This document shows positions 13,559 through 25,050 of a DNA stretch of 64,000 nucleotides, one piece after another; within the stretch, counting starts at the first letter, position 1, and each line of letters starts with the position of its first letter. The notes under the pieces are model-generated. The model made no database searches and was not told the origin of the DNA. It was given only the letters and a program-made list of their open reading frames with translations. Made by a program: the position numbers and the translations under genes. Source of the stretch: Panorpa germanica (taxonomy: Eukaryota; Arthropoda; Insecta; Mecoptera; Panorpidae); contig OY783208.1 of NCBI GenBank assembly GCA_963678705.1, positions 24,736,095-24,800,094 on the forward strand. Direction: 5' to 3'.

Positions 13559-14215
13559 ATACTAGCTTTTACCCCCGTCGCAAGCGACGTCTGTCTTTTG
13601 TGTGTGGCTAACTTCATATAAAAATTTAAAATCCAGTAACGTTTACCTCCGTCGCAAAGCGACGTCTTTTTGGCGTGTATGATTTGAATCCAATAAAATA
13701 ATTCGTAATTACATTTCATATTTCATTCTATTTTTAAACTGAAATAATAAATAAACTCGCGCACATATACATTAACACATATAAATTGACTAAAAAAATA
13801 TATTTTTTTCATCAAAATAAAAAATATTTTCAATTTATGCGTTATTTGACAAACTTTTTTTCAAAATTTGGAATTTTTTTTTTCGATTCGTAAATAAGTT
13901 ACCAAGGTTAGCCTACATACAAAATTTTAACTTTCTAGCACAATTTTTACTCTCGGCAAATACTGCCCCCGTGCCCCCAAATAGAATTTTGAAATTTTGA
14001 ATTTTTTTTTTATTAATAATATACTTAATTATTCTAGAATCCAGAATATGAACTTTCTCCAAAGTTCCTTACCGGGCCCCCGAATTTCTACAACCCCCCC
14101 TTTTTTAATTTCTGAATTTCTAATTTTTAAGAAATGTCAGCATTAAATAGCTTAATACACATGCAAAATTTCAACTTTTTATCTTTTACGAATTAAAAGT
14201 TACAGAGGAAAAAAA
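13559..14215 (-). mobile_element. Helitron/Helentron-like copies 3a/3b, head-to-tail and truncated
   Basis: A new terminus (ACTAGCTTTTACCCCCGTCGCAAGCGACG) abuts the (ATAAACAT)n tail of the previous copy. About 80 bp later a second, mutated terminus (CGTCGCAAAGCGACG) starts another body that parallels 11480-12060. Tandem stacking of this kind is common for Helitron-type elements. Confidence 0.5.
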
Positions 14216-14848
14216 CAGAATTAAATAATAACAGTTACACTACATAAAAAAGATCAACTGTAAATGAACAATCTCAGGTCGTTAACCTCAAAAATGGTAG
14301 GCCATTATGTATATTCACTAACAATTGCAACACATTTTGTATCATTTAAACAAACTTTCTTTTTGTGTATTCTATAGCTATATGTAGAATATTTGTATAT
14401 AATATATAACATATACGTAAACTAGATAACATTTGACGTACTACTATAGGTGGGAGGTCAATTTTAATAGGAATATTTTGAGGTTAAATTATTATTTTTT
14501 AATACGGAACTAAAATAGTAAAATCTAGATTGACGTAACATCATATTTCTTGAATATTGTAAGTTCGGATTTGTTCGTATATGTTCGATTTTGAATCGGT
14601 TTTAAACCGGTTCAGAAGATTATTAAGAAGGCACGGGACAGTCTGAATATAATATTTAATTAAAGTTTCAATTCTCTTCTTTTTTTTATTTATATTAATG
14701 TACTACATATTAAGTTTATTGTGTAAAAATATAAAATCGATTGCAGTAAAACTTTCTTTCTTTGAAACGCGTTTTTCTCACACTAATTTGATCGGTATTT
14801 TGACTTCTAAGTGCTGTAACAACTCGACAGGGTGTCCTGCAGGAAAAA
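14216..14848. other. Spacer; right end holds a fragment of the NTMT1-intron repeat
   Basis: No gene is seen. From about 14697 to 14848 the sequence is a diverged copy of the repeat that sits in the NTMT1 intron (ATTAAGTTTATTGTGT, AACGCGTTTTTCTCACACT and ACAGGGTGTCCTGCAG). Confidence 0.5.
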
Positions 14849-15467
14849 TTAGTGCAACAATGGTAGACCCCTAGTTACAGACGAGTCTTCGTCATCGATT
14901 GTTGAATAATACCTCTCAAACGTAAACTTACGTAATAATTGTGATGCATTAAATAAATGAATTAAATAACTAATTTATATGAATGTACAACGTATTAAGT
15001 ATATTGTGTGAAAATTTGAAGTCGATTGGAGTAAAACTGTCGGAGATATAGAGTTTTAAGTCTTCACCTCTCTGGTCTGGTTTCGTCTTTTTGGTTGAAA
15101 CTTTTAAACGCGTTTTTCTCACACTTAGCTTTATCAGAATCGGTGTCCTCTCTAGCTCAAAATCTACTGCACCGATCCGCAATGAAATTTTGCACACTCT
15201 TTCTTTACATAAATGCCGAGGTAACGCTGTCGAGTTACTTAACAGGGTGTCCTGCAGAAACTTATCAACTAATGAAATCATTTTGGTTTTTTGATTTCAA
15301 ATAATCCAGTGATGAGTTATGAGTAACTTTTTTTGTGACGTCACCGGAGATTCGCTGTTAATGGCTCATTTCTTGATATTTATTTATTTAAATTTCACAA
15401 AGTATTCTTTAAATGTTATTTTATCATGTAGTAATTATAGAAATAATTATGTATTAACTGTGTCGTC
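14849..15467 (-). pseudogene. Third, partial copy of NTMT1 (last-exon scrap plus intron)
   Basis: Bases 14852-14898 match 47 bp of the NTMT1 final exon (the part encoding DEDSSVTRGLPLLH) almost exactly. About 30 bp covering the splice acceptor is deleted, after which the match resumes in the intron and continues to about 15467. It cannot encode a protein or splice. It adjoins a copy of the repeat found in the same intron, suggesting a repeat-mediated move. Confidence 0.75.
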
Positions 15468-16380
15468 AAAAAATGGTCAGTGTAGCCTTAATCATAATAT
15501 GTATTCTCGAATTGATACGTCATTAAGAAAAGGAACATATAATTAAATATTACAATTAAACAATTATGTCTAGAATAAGTTAAAGACAATTCCAAAAATG
15601 GTAATTCATTTTAATTTTGAAGAATGTTTAAATACATATTATAATGCATTCTGACTCATAGAGATATTTCAATAAATAAATTTACATTCGTTTGTGTTCG
15701 GAGATATTCGGATATTCTCGTTGCATGTGCGTCATTCATATATGCATTTACAAGAATAATATTGGTGTTAAATGTAAATAAAAAAGAACGCCTGAAAGAA
15801 TGTACAAATCTTAACAAAGAAAGGAATCTTTGTAAACAAGCGTCATTATCTTGTATATTTAAGTTATGCTGAAAACTAACTCATATTTGCATTATAAACA
15901 CTTTTGATGCAATTATAGTGATTCAAAATTTTGTTTCGTTAACTTTACGTTACTTTATTGCAATAACGACACGGTCAATCATCTTGGTTTTTTTTATATA
16001 TGTGTAAAAAGTATTACTCTATTTCCCAGCTAATTTTGTTTGGAAAAATATTGAGTTGTTTTTTTGTTAAAAATCAAAAACCACTAAATTTCTCATCGAA
16101 GTTTGATTAATTTTAACTCGAGACCGAAACGGTCAATCAATGTCAAATTTTCAGGTTTATTAGTTCATGATATCCTCTATAACTGTGCAAAATTTTAACC
16201 TCATTCGGTTAAGGCTTATAGCTTGAAAATGTCCTTAAAGTGACCTCTTTTTTCCTTTATTTTATGACAAATTTTCAAATATTTTGATCAGCTGTGAAGC
16301 GAGATAATAGTAATTTTTTTAGAATGTTTGACCAATTAGTAAAGACAAAATGAAGGCTTAAAATTGAGCTTAATTTTACC
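15468..16380. other. Spacer without a recognised gene
   Basis: An old repeat fragment lies at 16115-16330 (ACGAAACGGTCAATCA-like, as at 10.9 kb, and GATCAGCTGTGAAGCGAGATAA, related in reverse to 9.64 kb). The rest is AT-rich and unassigned. The 3' UTR of the minus-strand gene at 17 kb probably lies just to the right. Confidence 0.4.
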
Positions 16381-16982
16381 TGCTTGACCTGAAAAAAAAA
16401 AACACAGAGAAAAGTAATAAATAAAAAATATCAAATATAATTTGTATTAATTTTATTTAATATTTACAAAAATTTACATTTTTGACTTCTAAAACGGAGT
16501 CATTTTTCATTGATAAATAAATTTAGTATAGAACACTAGAAAAAAAATAGTAAAAAAATTATATGTTTTAAATAAATGCATATATATATATTTATTTAGA
16601 TATATATATCTATCAATATTCTTTAAAAAAATATCTTTTATTTTTAAATTTCGATGTATTTCAATTTATACCTGTTTTATATTTTTTTTTAAAAATGTGA
16701 TCTAAATATAATTTTACTACTTCCGGTGGTACAGTCAAAAGGATAATTTTTTTAAAACATTCACAACTTTATACATTTATTTATAAATAGCCACAATACT
16801 GAAACGATGGAATAAGAATTTTCTCGAAAAATAATTGTAATGTTTTTACGTTTGTATCACAAATATTTAAAGAATGTTTTGTTTTGGGTACAGCTGCACT
16901 CAAGTAGGTATAAAAAAACGTTTTAGGTATAAAAACTGGAGGGGGAACCGAATGGCAGGTATAATAATGTGCGTATAGTCTT

Positions 16983-17001
16983 TTAAATAAATAAATATTT
17001 A
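16983..17001 (-). promoter_or_regulatory. AU-rich element directly after the IER stop codon
   Basis: On the mRNA strand the stop TAA runs straight into ATATTTATTTATTTAAAA, containing overlapping ATTTA pentamers and a TTATTTATT nonamer. Further ATTTA-type motifs occur downstream (about 16575-16600 and 16775-16785). AREs of this form drive fast mRNA decay in immediate-early genes. The role here is inferred. Confidence 0.6.
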
Positions 17002-17904
17002 CACTGTCATAGCCAGAAACGGTCTTTGTTGTATGTTGTCACTGTCTTTAGCTTGCGATGAACATAAATCAGGTGTGGACATCGACCTGGAGAGTTTAGT
17101 AACATCACCAACAGAAACACCACCTCCTGGAGTTAAACCACCAAAACTAAATATTGAAACTAACGATGTAATCCGATCAATCTCCATGGTACCTTGCCCT
17201 TCATTATCACTATTTTTAAAAACACCTTCTTCAGCAGCAGCGACTTCCCTGGCTACACAATCAGAAAACAAAGCAGCTTCATCAAGGAACACGGAATCAT
17301 CTTCTGGAGTAGTCTCACTCTCTTGTTTTAAACGTTTAGGTAGTATTGAGAGTACAGCCTCCTCGGTTTCCCATTCTGAGACAGCTCTTCGTCGTTTGAT
17401 ACCTTGTCCAGTTGTGGAACTTTTGTCCAGGTCTATGTACGTCATCTCACTCTTTAAATACGTCGTCGTCGAAGGAGGAGGAGGAGGACTATTCTCCTTG
17501 TCACTATCCTCTGTACACCGAACACAATTAACACTTTGTAAAAAATTTTCACGAGTTGCACTTTCTTCGGTGTCTTCCAATGTTTCTGATGATGTCAATC
17601 CAGCTTCTTCGGCGGTTAGGGCCACTAGGTTGTCTTCCTCGTAGGTATTTGTGTCTTCGTAGGTTCGTTGCTGGTGGTTTTGAGGAGGTTGAGGTGCTGC
17701 TGGAGGTACATGAGCACTAGCTGTCAGATTGAAGCCTCCGCCATGCACCATATGATAGGCTTCTTCCATAAAAATATAACGAGCCTTTTGAAGCACTGTT
17801 GCAACTAATAAATTTTTATGTAAAGACACTCCACCACGATGTACACGGGACTGTGCAATCTTTGCTAAAGAAATTCCAATTAATCGTTGAGCTTCGGTGG
17901 CCAT
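16999..17904 (-). CDS. Immediate-early response family protein (IER2/IER5-like), 301 aa
   Basis: An intronless 301-codon gene. The N-terminus (residues 4-50; AQRLIGISLAKIAQSR, then RGGVSLHKNLLVATVLQKAR) matches the conserved IER domain that opens vertebrate IER2 and IER5 proteins. Basic clusters KRRR (170-173) and PKRLK (189-193) look like nuclear localisation signals. A C-terminal patch (ITSLVSIFSFGG, 245-256) resembles the hydrophobic end motif of IER5. The middle is acidic and Ser/Thr/Pro-rich and probably disordered, with a poly-proline run at 140-144. IER proteins are rapidly induced nuclear regulators that work with PP2A and HSF1 in vertebrates; that function is family knowledge, not shown here. 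The promoter has CCAAT, CRE and TATA elements and the 3' UTR has AREs, fitting an inducible gene. The plus-strand ORF at 17033-17644 is its antisense shadow. Confidence 0.85.
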   Translation of the reverse strand: MATEAQRLIGISLAKIAQSRVHRGGVSLHKNLLVATVLQKARYIFMEEAYHMVHGGGFNLTASAHVPPAAPQPPQNHQQRTYEDTNTYEEDNLVALTAEEAGLTSSETLEDTEESATRENFLQSVNCVRCTEDSDKENSPPPPPSTTTYLKSEMTYIDLDKSSTTGQGIKRRRAVSEWETEEAVLSILPKRLKQESETTPEDDSVFLDEAALFSDCVAREVAAAEEGVFKNSDNEGQGTMEIDRITSLVSIFSFGGLTPGGGVSVGDVTKLSRSMSTPDLCSSQAKDSDNIQQRPFLAMTV

Positions 17905-18117
17905 TTTGTTTGTTATAGTTATTGTTTTTATTTATATTAAAACACAACGAAAAAAAACAAATGTTTTATTTATATTCCCTTTGTGCACTAGATTATATAG
18001 ATTTATTATTACACTATTTTGTTTCTTTATTTATTTTTATTTTATTTTAAGTTTGCTAAATAACACACATCGTGAACAAATAGTAACACTGTAATGCTGT
18101 TGAGCGTCTCTCAGCTC

Positions 18118-18173
18118 TATTTATAAGCTTTGTTTGTGACGTCATGGCCTCTTTCAACGTGAAGCTGACCAAT
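18118..18173 (-). promoter_or_regulatory. Core promoter of the IER gene: CCAAT box, CRE and TATA box
   Basis: Read toward the gene: an inverted CCAAT box (ATTGG, 18169-18173), a perfect palindromic CRE TGACGTCA (18137-18144) and a TATA box TATAAATA (18118-18125). All lie within 56 bp and about 215-270 bp upstream of the ATG (17904). The implied start site is near 18090, giving a ~185 nt 5' leader. This is the arrangement expected of a cAMP/stress-responsive immediate-early gene. Confidence 0.75.
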
Positions 18174-18342
18174 CATAGCGCGTCCTTCATGATACAAAAA
18201 TTACTCCGCTATAGCAACGGATAAACGACCTTATTACTTTTTACCATAAAGACTACACTTGATAAATACTAATTTATTTTAAAATAGTATTAGTAAGGCG
18301 GAAGTTGTATTTTTAATTATACAATTTATGTAAAATTCTGCA

Positions 18343-19320
18343 ATAATTAAAGCTTGCAATCAATGCTAAAGTTACATCGAAATATGTGTGAATCAAATAA
18401 ACAAAATACAGTGACTCACAGGCCACAAATAAAGGAATATACATATAAATATTAAAGACAAATTCATTTCGTGTATTTCTAATTTTATAAAGCATATAAA
18501 CAACCATTTTAATTAGGTAATAATTAATAACTAAGTATTCGTTTAATTTTTATATATGGTTTGAATCTTAGCTTGCAGTCGGTATTACAGAATTTTACAT
18601 TGGAGGTAGTAATACGTAAATTAAAGAAATAAATGAAAATAAATAATTATAACATTATAATTAATAAAACCTTGCATAAACAATACCTTACATACATCGG
18701 AAAATGATGGTTTTCTAAAATATAACAGCAATCTGTTTTACCGACTAATAATTAAAGCTTGCAACCAATGCTAAAGCTACATCGAAATATGAGAAAAGCA
18801 ATGGGTTTGTGTCCTCATTTTTTAGTGGTCGATTTTTCAAGTGTTGATTAAAATTGATGTTAATAAATGTGTATTGGCGTGTCTATTTTATTAAATATCT
18901 AACTCATTGTGTTGTTAACCTTACACAAGGATTGTGATGTCACATGCATTTGGAATGTGTACAACGTTGAATCCCTTTAATAATTAAAGAGACAAAATGA
19001 CTTTTTTAATTGTTAATATCTCCTAACATATAAGGAGTTCTAGTAACCCACTTTATCAATATGTAGTACACTTTTATAGAAATTAAGACATAGGACACTA
19101 ACCCATTTAATAATATGGTTTGAGTCTTAGCTTGAATATAAATTCAACCGGTATTGCAGAACTTTACATTGCAAGTAATAATATGTGAATCAGACGTAAA
19201 TTAAAGAAATAAATGAAAATATTATAATTAATGAAACCTTGCATAAACAATACCTTATATACATCGGAAACCATCATTGGTTTTATAAAATATAACAGAA
19301 AACTGTTTTACCGATTTTTT
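18343..19320. repeat. Local duplication interrupted by a MITE
   Basis: The segment ATAATTAAAGCTTGCAA at 18343 recurs at 18748 with about 40 bp of similarity. The segment 18570-18745 (CGGTATTACAG ... CTGTTTTACCGA) recurs at about 19125-19310. These are two tandem copies of a ~400-bp unit. No coding content is seen. Confidence 0.65.
18801..19106 (-). mobile_element. MITE family copy 5, internally deleted (306 bp)
   Basis: Both termini are present (ATGGGTTTGTGTCCT at the left, TAGGACACTAACCCAT at the right), but roughly 280 bp of the middle is missing; the junction is near TAAATATCTA/ACTCATTG. It lies between the two local duplicate segments. Confidence 0.8.
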
Positions 19321-19654
19321 AGAAAATAAATGGTTTTATATTGATTTAAAACGAATAAAAGATATTCTAAATATATCTAAGTAGGAAAAGGATGCTATAA
19401 AGGTGAATTACAAAGATATAGAACCAGATAATAAATATTACCAGTACTTAATTGATAAAAACCTGTATGAATTAAATTGCGCCTAGTTCGCATGCAACTT
19501 TACCTACTGATAAGAATGATTAAATATAAATAGTAATCAAAATGGGGCCCCCTAAAAATTGCAGCTCAGGACTACGTGATACTTTCGTACTGTAGGCGTA
19601 TTACATTATTTTCCGAAAAGTAATACAGTATTTACTACGCTTTAAAGTTACTTT

Positions 19655-20196
19655 TAAAGAGGAAACGAAATTGCGGATAAATTGGCAAAGGAATCAATAA
19701 ATTTGGAAATTGAGATGAAAGACGATTTTTAATATAATCAAAAAATGAAACTTCAATTTGAGAAACCAAGATTTCATTAACAAAAGTCAGTTAAAAGGAA
19801 GAGATTATTATATGTTACATCCAAATTTAAGTAAGAAGAGATGGTTTAGAAATGAGCCCCGCAAAATGATATCAACTATAATCAGAATCAAAAGTAATCA
19901 TTGTAAAACTCACCTGTCCAGCTCACCTGTACAAAATTAATATTAAATCCGACGATAGATGTCAATGTGGTGAAGAAGGAACTTTGGATCATATTATATT
20001 TGAATGCATAAATTATAGTTTAGAAAGATCTAAATTCAATAGTGATATATTAGATGTGATTAAAACTTTTACTGTTAATACTAAATTTTTGTTAAGTGAT
20101 TCAAAATTAATTAGTGAATTATTTAAATATTTAGAAATTTGTAAAATAGAATTATGTTTGATGGTGGCTATGACGAATAAAAGGCAAAGCAAATAA
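19655..20196 (+). pseudogene. Dead non-LTR retrotransposon 3' end (RNase H and C-terminal Cys/His motif)
   Basis: At 19661-19696 the frame reads GNEIADKLAKES, the conserved end of the RNase H domain in I/Jockey/R1-type LINEs. About 260 bp later another frame reads RCQCGEEGTLDHIIFEC, the C-terminal Cys/His motif that follows RNase H in these elements, and stays open to a stop at 20196. At least two frame changes and stops separate the parts, so the element is inactive. The reverse transcriptase is not recognisable; an open-looking scrap lies at 19350-19480. Confidence 0.65.
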
Positions 20197-20382
20197 GTAT
20201 AAAAAAAAATAAAGTTACTTTTAAATAACACAAATATTAAAGATATAAGATAGACAAAGTCTTTTCAAATTTATATAAGTTAGTATTAGAAAACAAGGTC
20301 CATGAACTTCTTAAAACATTACACGTTCAGGCTTTAAGGAACTTTTTCTAAAAAAATATTTAGTATAGCTACTGCCTAACTC

Positions 20383-20905
20383 TTGTCCTATGTCTTAATT
20401 TCTATAAAAGTGTACTACATATTGATAAAGTGGGTTACTAGAACTCCTTATATGTTAGGAGATATTAACAATTAAAAAAGTCATTTTGTCTCTTTAATTA
20501 TTAAAGGGATTCAACGTTTTACACATTCCAAGTGCATGTGACATCACAACTGCTGCCAACCTTACAGCTCATAAATCTCTGCTATATGTATTTATATATC
20601 AAAATATCAAATATTATTTACAGCTATTTCAAGGAACAATAAAATTTCAATATTATGTCTGCCGTAACAGGGTTAAATAAATTAAAAACTTATTATTCTT
20701 TAACTTGACTTGATTATTTGACTACCAACAGCTACAAAACATTACCATAGCACTGACCTACTCAACAAATAACTGACCTAGTGCTAAAACTACAATTCAA
20801 ACTTTTAATTGTTATATCTCCGTCAACATTTAGATATTTAATAAAATAGACACGCCAATACACATTGAAAAATCGACCACTAAAAAATGAGGACATAAGC
20901 ACATT
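20383..20905 (+). mobile_element. MITE family copy 6
   Basis: A 5'-eroded copy (starts TCTTGTCCTATGTC) running to GGACATAAGCACAT. It shares a small internal deletion (AACTGACCTAGTGCTAAAAC) with copy 7, so the two belong to one subfamily. Confidence 0.8.
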
Positions 20906-21484
20906 TGAACTATAATAAGTAATGTAATTTATTTTTCATTTTATGTCATCATGTTATATTATGGGTCGACGCAACAGCTGCTATAGCTTTGACGTTTAAT
21001 TCTGCATCTTCTTATTTAACATAGGCGGTAAAAATAGACAAATAATTTCAATCGTGCGTTTCAATTCTATAATATTGCAAATTAAATATTTGTGGTTCTG
21101 ATAGCAAACTTTATCAAAATACAGTGCAGTGTTATCTAAATTCATTTATGGTATACTACCCAATTACAAAACAATCAATACTTACACTAATTATATTTCA
21201 TGATATGTTTAATTATCTTACATTACAAATTATCAATTAAATTAATTTTGTGCTAAGATTTAAAATAAATACACAATAAAATATATTTAGAAATCAGTGT
21301 CCGAAAAAAATTAATCAATTTCTTATATTTATTTATTGCGCTACTAAAGAATCTTGTTCAGTTCTTTAGCTAGATTGTAAATGGCTTTCTTAAAGAAGTT
21401 TAATAGTTAAAGACGTTGTTTCAACAATAATTAAAGAACTGTCAATCCAGAAAAAGATAACACGAGTACAAAACCGCTGCTGTA
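20906..21484. other. AT-rich spacer, nothing recognised
   Basis: No ORF, RNA gene or repeat family could be supported. Confidence 0.4.
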
Positions 21485-22031
21485 ATGGGTTAGTGTCCTA
21501 TGTCTTAATTTCTATAAAAGTGTACCACATATTGATAAAGTGGGTTACTAGAACTCCTTATATGTTAAGAGATATTAACAATTAAAAAAGTCATTTTGTT
21601 TCTTTAATTATTAAAGGGATTCAACGTTGTACACATTCCAAATGCATGTGACATCACAACCTTACAGCTTATAAATCTCTGCTATATGTATTTATATATC
21701 AAAATATCAAATATTATTTACAGCTATTTCAAGGAACAATCAAATTTCAATATTATGTCTGCCTTAGCAGGGTTAAATAAAATAAAAACTTATTATTTTT
21801 TGACTTGACTTGATTATTTGACTACCAACAGCTACAAAACATTACCACAGCACTGACCTACTCAACAAATAACTGACCTAGCGCTAAAACTACAATTCAA
21901 ATTTTTAATTGCTATATCTCCGTCAACATTTAGATATTTAATAAAATAGACACGCCAATACACATTTATTAACATCAAGTTCAATCAACAATTGAAAAAT
22001 CGACCACTTAAAAATGAGGACACAAGCCCAT
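21485..22031 (+). mobile_element. MITE family copy 7, full length subfamily member
   Basis: It begins ATGGGTTAGTGTCCTATG and ends GGACACAAGCCCAT, with the same internal deletion as copy 6. It lies about 330 bp outside the left edge of the duplicated gene block. Confidence 0.8.
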
Positions 22032-22596
22032 TGTCTTTTCACGACAATATTTGTCATATTCTCAAAGAATCGTAAGAAAATGACCATTGTTATATCTCAA
22101 AACATCCGTTTCCGTTTCAACATAGGTTGGTAAGGGTTCGTGTGTTAAAAATACAAATTTTATCGTCAAAATCTTAAAATGTAGTACCGTATGAGTATTG
22201 CAACTTTTAAATAAGTACAAACGACATTAAAAAATAAATATATTCTTGGAATAAGTGCTTAGATAAATAGCAGAACCTTGTTATAACGGAGAGTTAAAAA
22301 AAACAATCTTTAGTTATTAGCTGCATACAAAACCCAGCAGAAAATAAATTCTACTTTGAAATCAACGAAAGCCAGGATCATCTTATTTACTTATAAAGAC
22401 TAATAATGAACTATAGCGTCTGCAAAGTTTCGTCCCTTTAATTATCCTGGTTCTATTTAAAACAAATCACATTTGAGATCCTGATAGTTAACTTAATCCT
22501 TTAAAATTTAAATAACAATGAAAATTTACGTATTTTCAGTGAAACCTCTCAAAGATAATATGAAAATCGTGTCCTTTAATTAATTTCAACGTGAAA

Positions 22597-23900
22597 TTAG
22601 AGCTCCTCGTGAACCAGCGACGACTTCTCGGTAGGGTAGCCCCAAAACGAGGAGGGCAAACCACTAGAATCTCGATCCCTTTTAACAAAAGCAGTAAAAC
22701 TTGAAATACAATTCCCAATAAAATGATTTGCGAGCCCCATAATCGCCAGTTCGACATGAGGATCAGGACTTTCCAGCTTGTACACTCCAACACGCATCCT
22801 CTTCAACGCAGAGTTCAACTCCTGCAGCATGTGGTTGCTATCGGACCCTACAAAAATGGACTTGACGCTCTTCAAGTTAACGCTCTTAATTTGTCGTTTT
22901 ATTTGCTTTATGATGAGATCTTTTGATGGTAGACACATTTCTGTGGTGGCTACGCCCCTCTCGTTGCGATATCCAAGGCATTGGGGCGCTGAGAACAGAT
23001 TGGGGGTCTGCTTTATGTGATCGCAGGCCCGAACCCAGTCCATGCCGTTCCTGAGATGAATTCCGATGAAGGAAGCTTTCGGTAGATTTGTTTTTATAAA
23101 TGTGCGAGCCTTCTCGAGCACAAAATCGCTCCATTTTAGGTATTTGTGTAAATTACGGTACTCCAGCTGCACTGGGAAGCTTGCTGGGGCCCCTAAAAGA
23201 ACAAAACACAGGTTTAGAAGGTAACAACAACTCCAGAAGCACGAACATCTCATTGACTTACCTGTAAAAGCTAGAACCGGCCATTTGTGACCAGGATATT
23301 TCGAATTCCACTTCGATTTTATGTCGTTGTTGTAAGTGTCATAATGCAGGGGGCTGTAAAATTCAGAGCTGCTGAAATTGATGTTGAAAGTGTCCCAGAA
23401 AGGACCAAAAGGATTCCCTTCCTTTGCATTGCAACCAACGTTTGAATCTTTGCCGGTTCTGGACATGTAACAAAACGCAGTCCTGTTTCCGTCCGGCCAA
23501 ATTTTAGGGGCTAAATCGCTCATAAATTGTTCCATTGTTATAACCCGATGATATTCCCTTAAGGGCTCGATTTTAAAATACGTGTCAAACGGAATTTGAG
23601 TTGACTTTAGTTCGCCGAAACGATATTCTACCCATGGTGGAAGGATTAGGGTTCTGTTTAAATTATAAGCGAAACCAAGAGACCCTAAAAAATGATCTGC
23701 TTGATTTCCGAAACGTCCTGCAATTTAATTTATTAAATATCGTGTTTTTTAGCTTAACCTAACTTTTAATCCACTGACAACTTACCCATACACGGACAAT
23801 AAGCTATATAACCATTTGGATCTATATCTACATTACCACTAATTGTAAATCCTATTAAATTAACTGAGAATATAAATAATATAAAATATAAGTTAAACAT
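22597..23900 (-). CDS. POFUT1: GDP-fucose protein O-fucosyltransferase 1 (POFUT1), copy A, 388 aa
   Basis: Three exons on the minus strand: 23786-23900, 23262-23717 and 22597-23192, joined by GT-AG introns of 68 and 69 bp, giving 1167 nt and 388 aa, the length of human POFUT1. The enzyme adds O-fucose to EGF repeats (for example in Notch) in the ER lumen. Evidence: a hydrophobic signal peptide (1-20), the hallmark [33 protein letters not shown], the catalytic-site HLRNG (236-240, with the conserved Arg at 238), a VGSDSNHM motif, and a C-terminal HEEL (385-388), a KDEL-type ER retention signal. An ORF reading through the second intron (23193-23261) is artefactual. Exons 2 and 3 of the two copies are almost identical, and splice sites are intact, so both can be functional. 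Confidence 0.95.
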
Positions 23901-24826
23901 TTTTATTTACTAACAATAAATTATAATAAACAATCCATAACTAATACTGTCAAACACTCCAGTCATCCTGGACACAATATCAACCAGACTCTTCAAAACT
24001 TCTATAATGTTAATTGTATTAATTTATTAATTAATTACTTATATTATTAGTTTATATTATAGTGTTATTAATACAACATTTATTATTAATAAAATAAATA
24101 CTTCTCTTTAGTTCAAACAATTTAATATAGTTGCTGTATTGATTGAAAATACAATATAAACTAGTATGTTATGATTTGATGTATTTTAAAATTGTAATTA
24201 AATTAATTTATATTATTAATGAGTTTTTAGTATTACATATATTAGTATTTAGTATTACTAGTTTGTGGAATTCAGTATTTCTTAACCCGCTAAATTTAAA
24301 TCTAGTAAATAAAATGCATTTTACTTGCTCAATAGAACAAGGGGAAATAACCAACTAAATATAATATAACTAAGCAACGGACCATTCTATCCAGTGCGAA
24401 TTTATCTTAGACTCCATTCAATCTGCTATAGTCGACTATAAATTTGTTAAAGATTGGTTGGGGATACCCCCGTTGACACACTACATTCTTAAATTCTAGA
24501 AATGTATATTACATGTACTGATAAAGTTAACTATCAGGATCTCAAATGTGATTTGTTTTAAATAGTCGCAATGTTATTGAAGATATAAACAATTAAAATA
24601 GTCGATTAAAGTCTGCCTTACACTCTACATCTTATATACAAATACATCGACTGAAATTCTTGCCCCTAAACAATCTGCAACCAAACATACACCACCACAC
24701 TTCGTCCAAAAGTCCAAGTTATTTACAATCTAAAAGATTGTTCCATTGTTCCAAAGATCCCATTGTTTTTGTTGTTTTTCACATCAATTTTTTTCAGTGC
24801 AAACTAATAGCTATTAGTGATTAAAC

Positions 24827-24930
24827 AGTACAGGGTGTCCAACAGTCAACGACTACTTTAATTAAATAAAGTAAATGCACAAAGACCGTGAGCAATAAAT
24901 AATTTTAATTTGAAATATTCATTGCATTAA
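24827..24930 (+). repeat. ACAGGGTGTCC repeat, upstream of SPH-FREP A
   Basis: The sequence from ATTAAACAGTACAGGGTGTCC has related copies at 31506-31640 (just after SPH-FREP A), 38757, 42145 and 49795. The gene is therefore bracketed by direct copies of one repeat. Confidence 0.65.
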
Positions 24931-25012
24931 GTCTGAGTCACTTTTCGTTTTATTTTTGTAATTTACCAAAATAATCCATCAACTTATTAAAAACCATTAA
25001 ATGTCATTCGAC

Positions 25013-25050
25013 TGTAACGGTTTCTCGATTACCGTGACATGACCGTTACA
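25013..25050 (+). promoter_or_regulatory. Inverted repeat in the SPH-FREP promoter
   Basis: TGTAACGGT (25013-25021) faces ACCGTTACA (25042-25050), with another ACCGTGAC between. The block is kept in all three promoter copies (near 38944 and 42329), one copy having a single change. AACGG is the core of MYB-type sites, so it is a candidate regulatory site or hairpin about 170 bp before the ATG. No function is demonstrated. Confidence 0.35.

Noticed and set aside
15091..15546. Small ORFs in the 15 kb region
   Set aside because: They lie in a copy of the NTMT1 intron and its resident repeat; parallel ORFs at 33.2-33.7 kb are not conserved in frame.
17033..17644. 203-codon plus-strand ORF
   Set aside because: It lies wholly antisense to the IER-family gene, which has a recognisable conserved domain; low-complexity Ser-rich shadow.
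22597..23535. 312-residue ORF as a stand-alone POFUT1 protein
   Set aside because: It reads through a 69-bp GT-AG intron and lacks the signal peptide and the FGNQADH motif, which are in upstream exon sequence.
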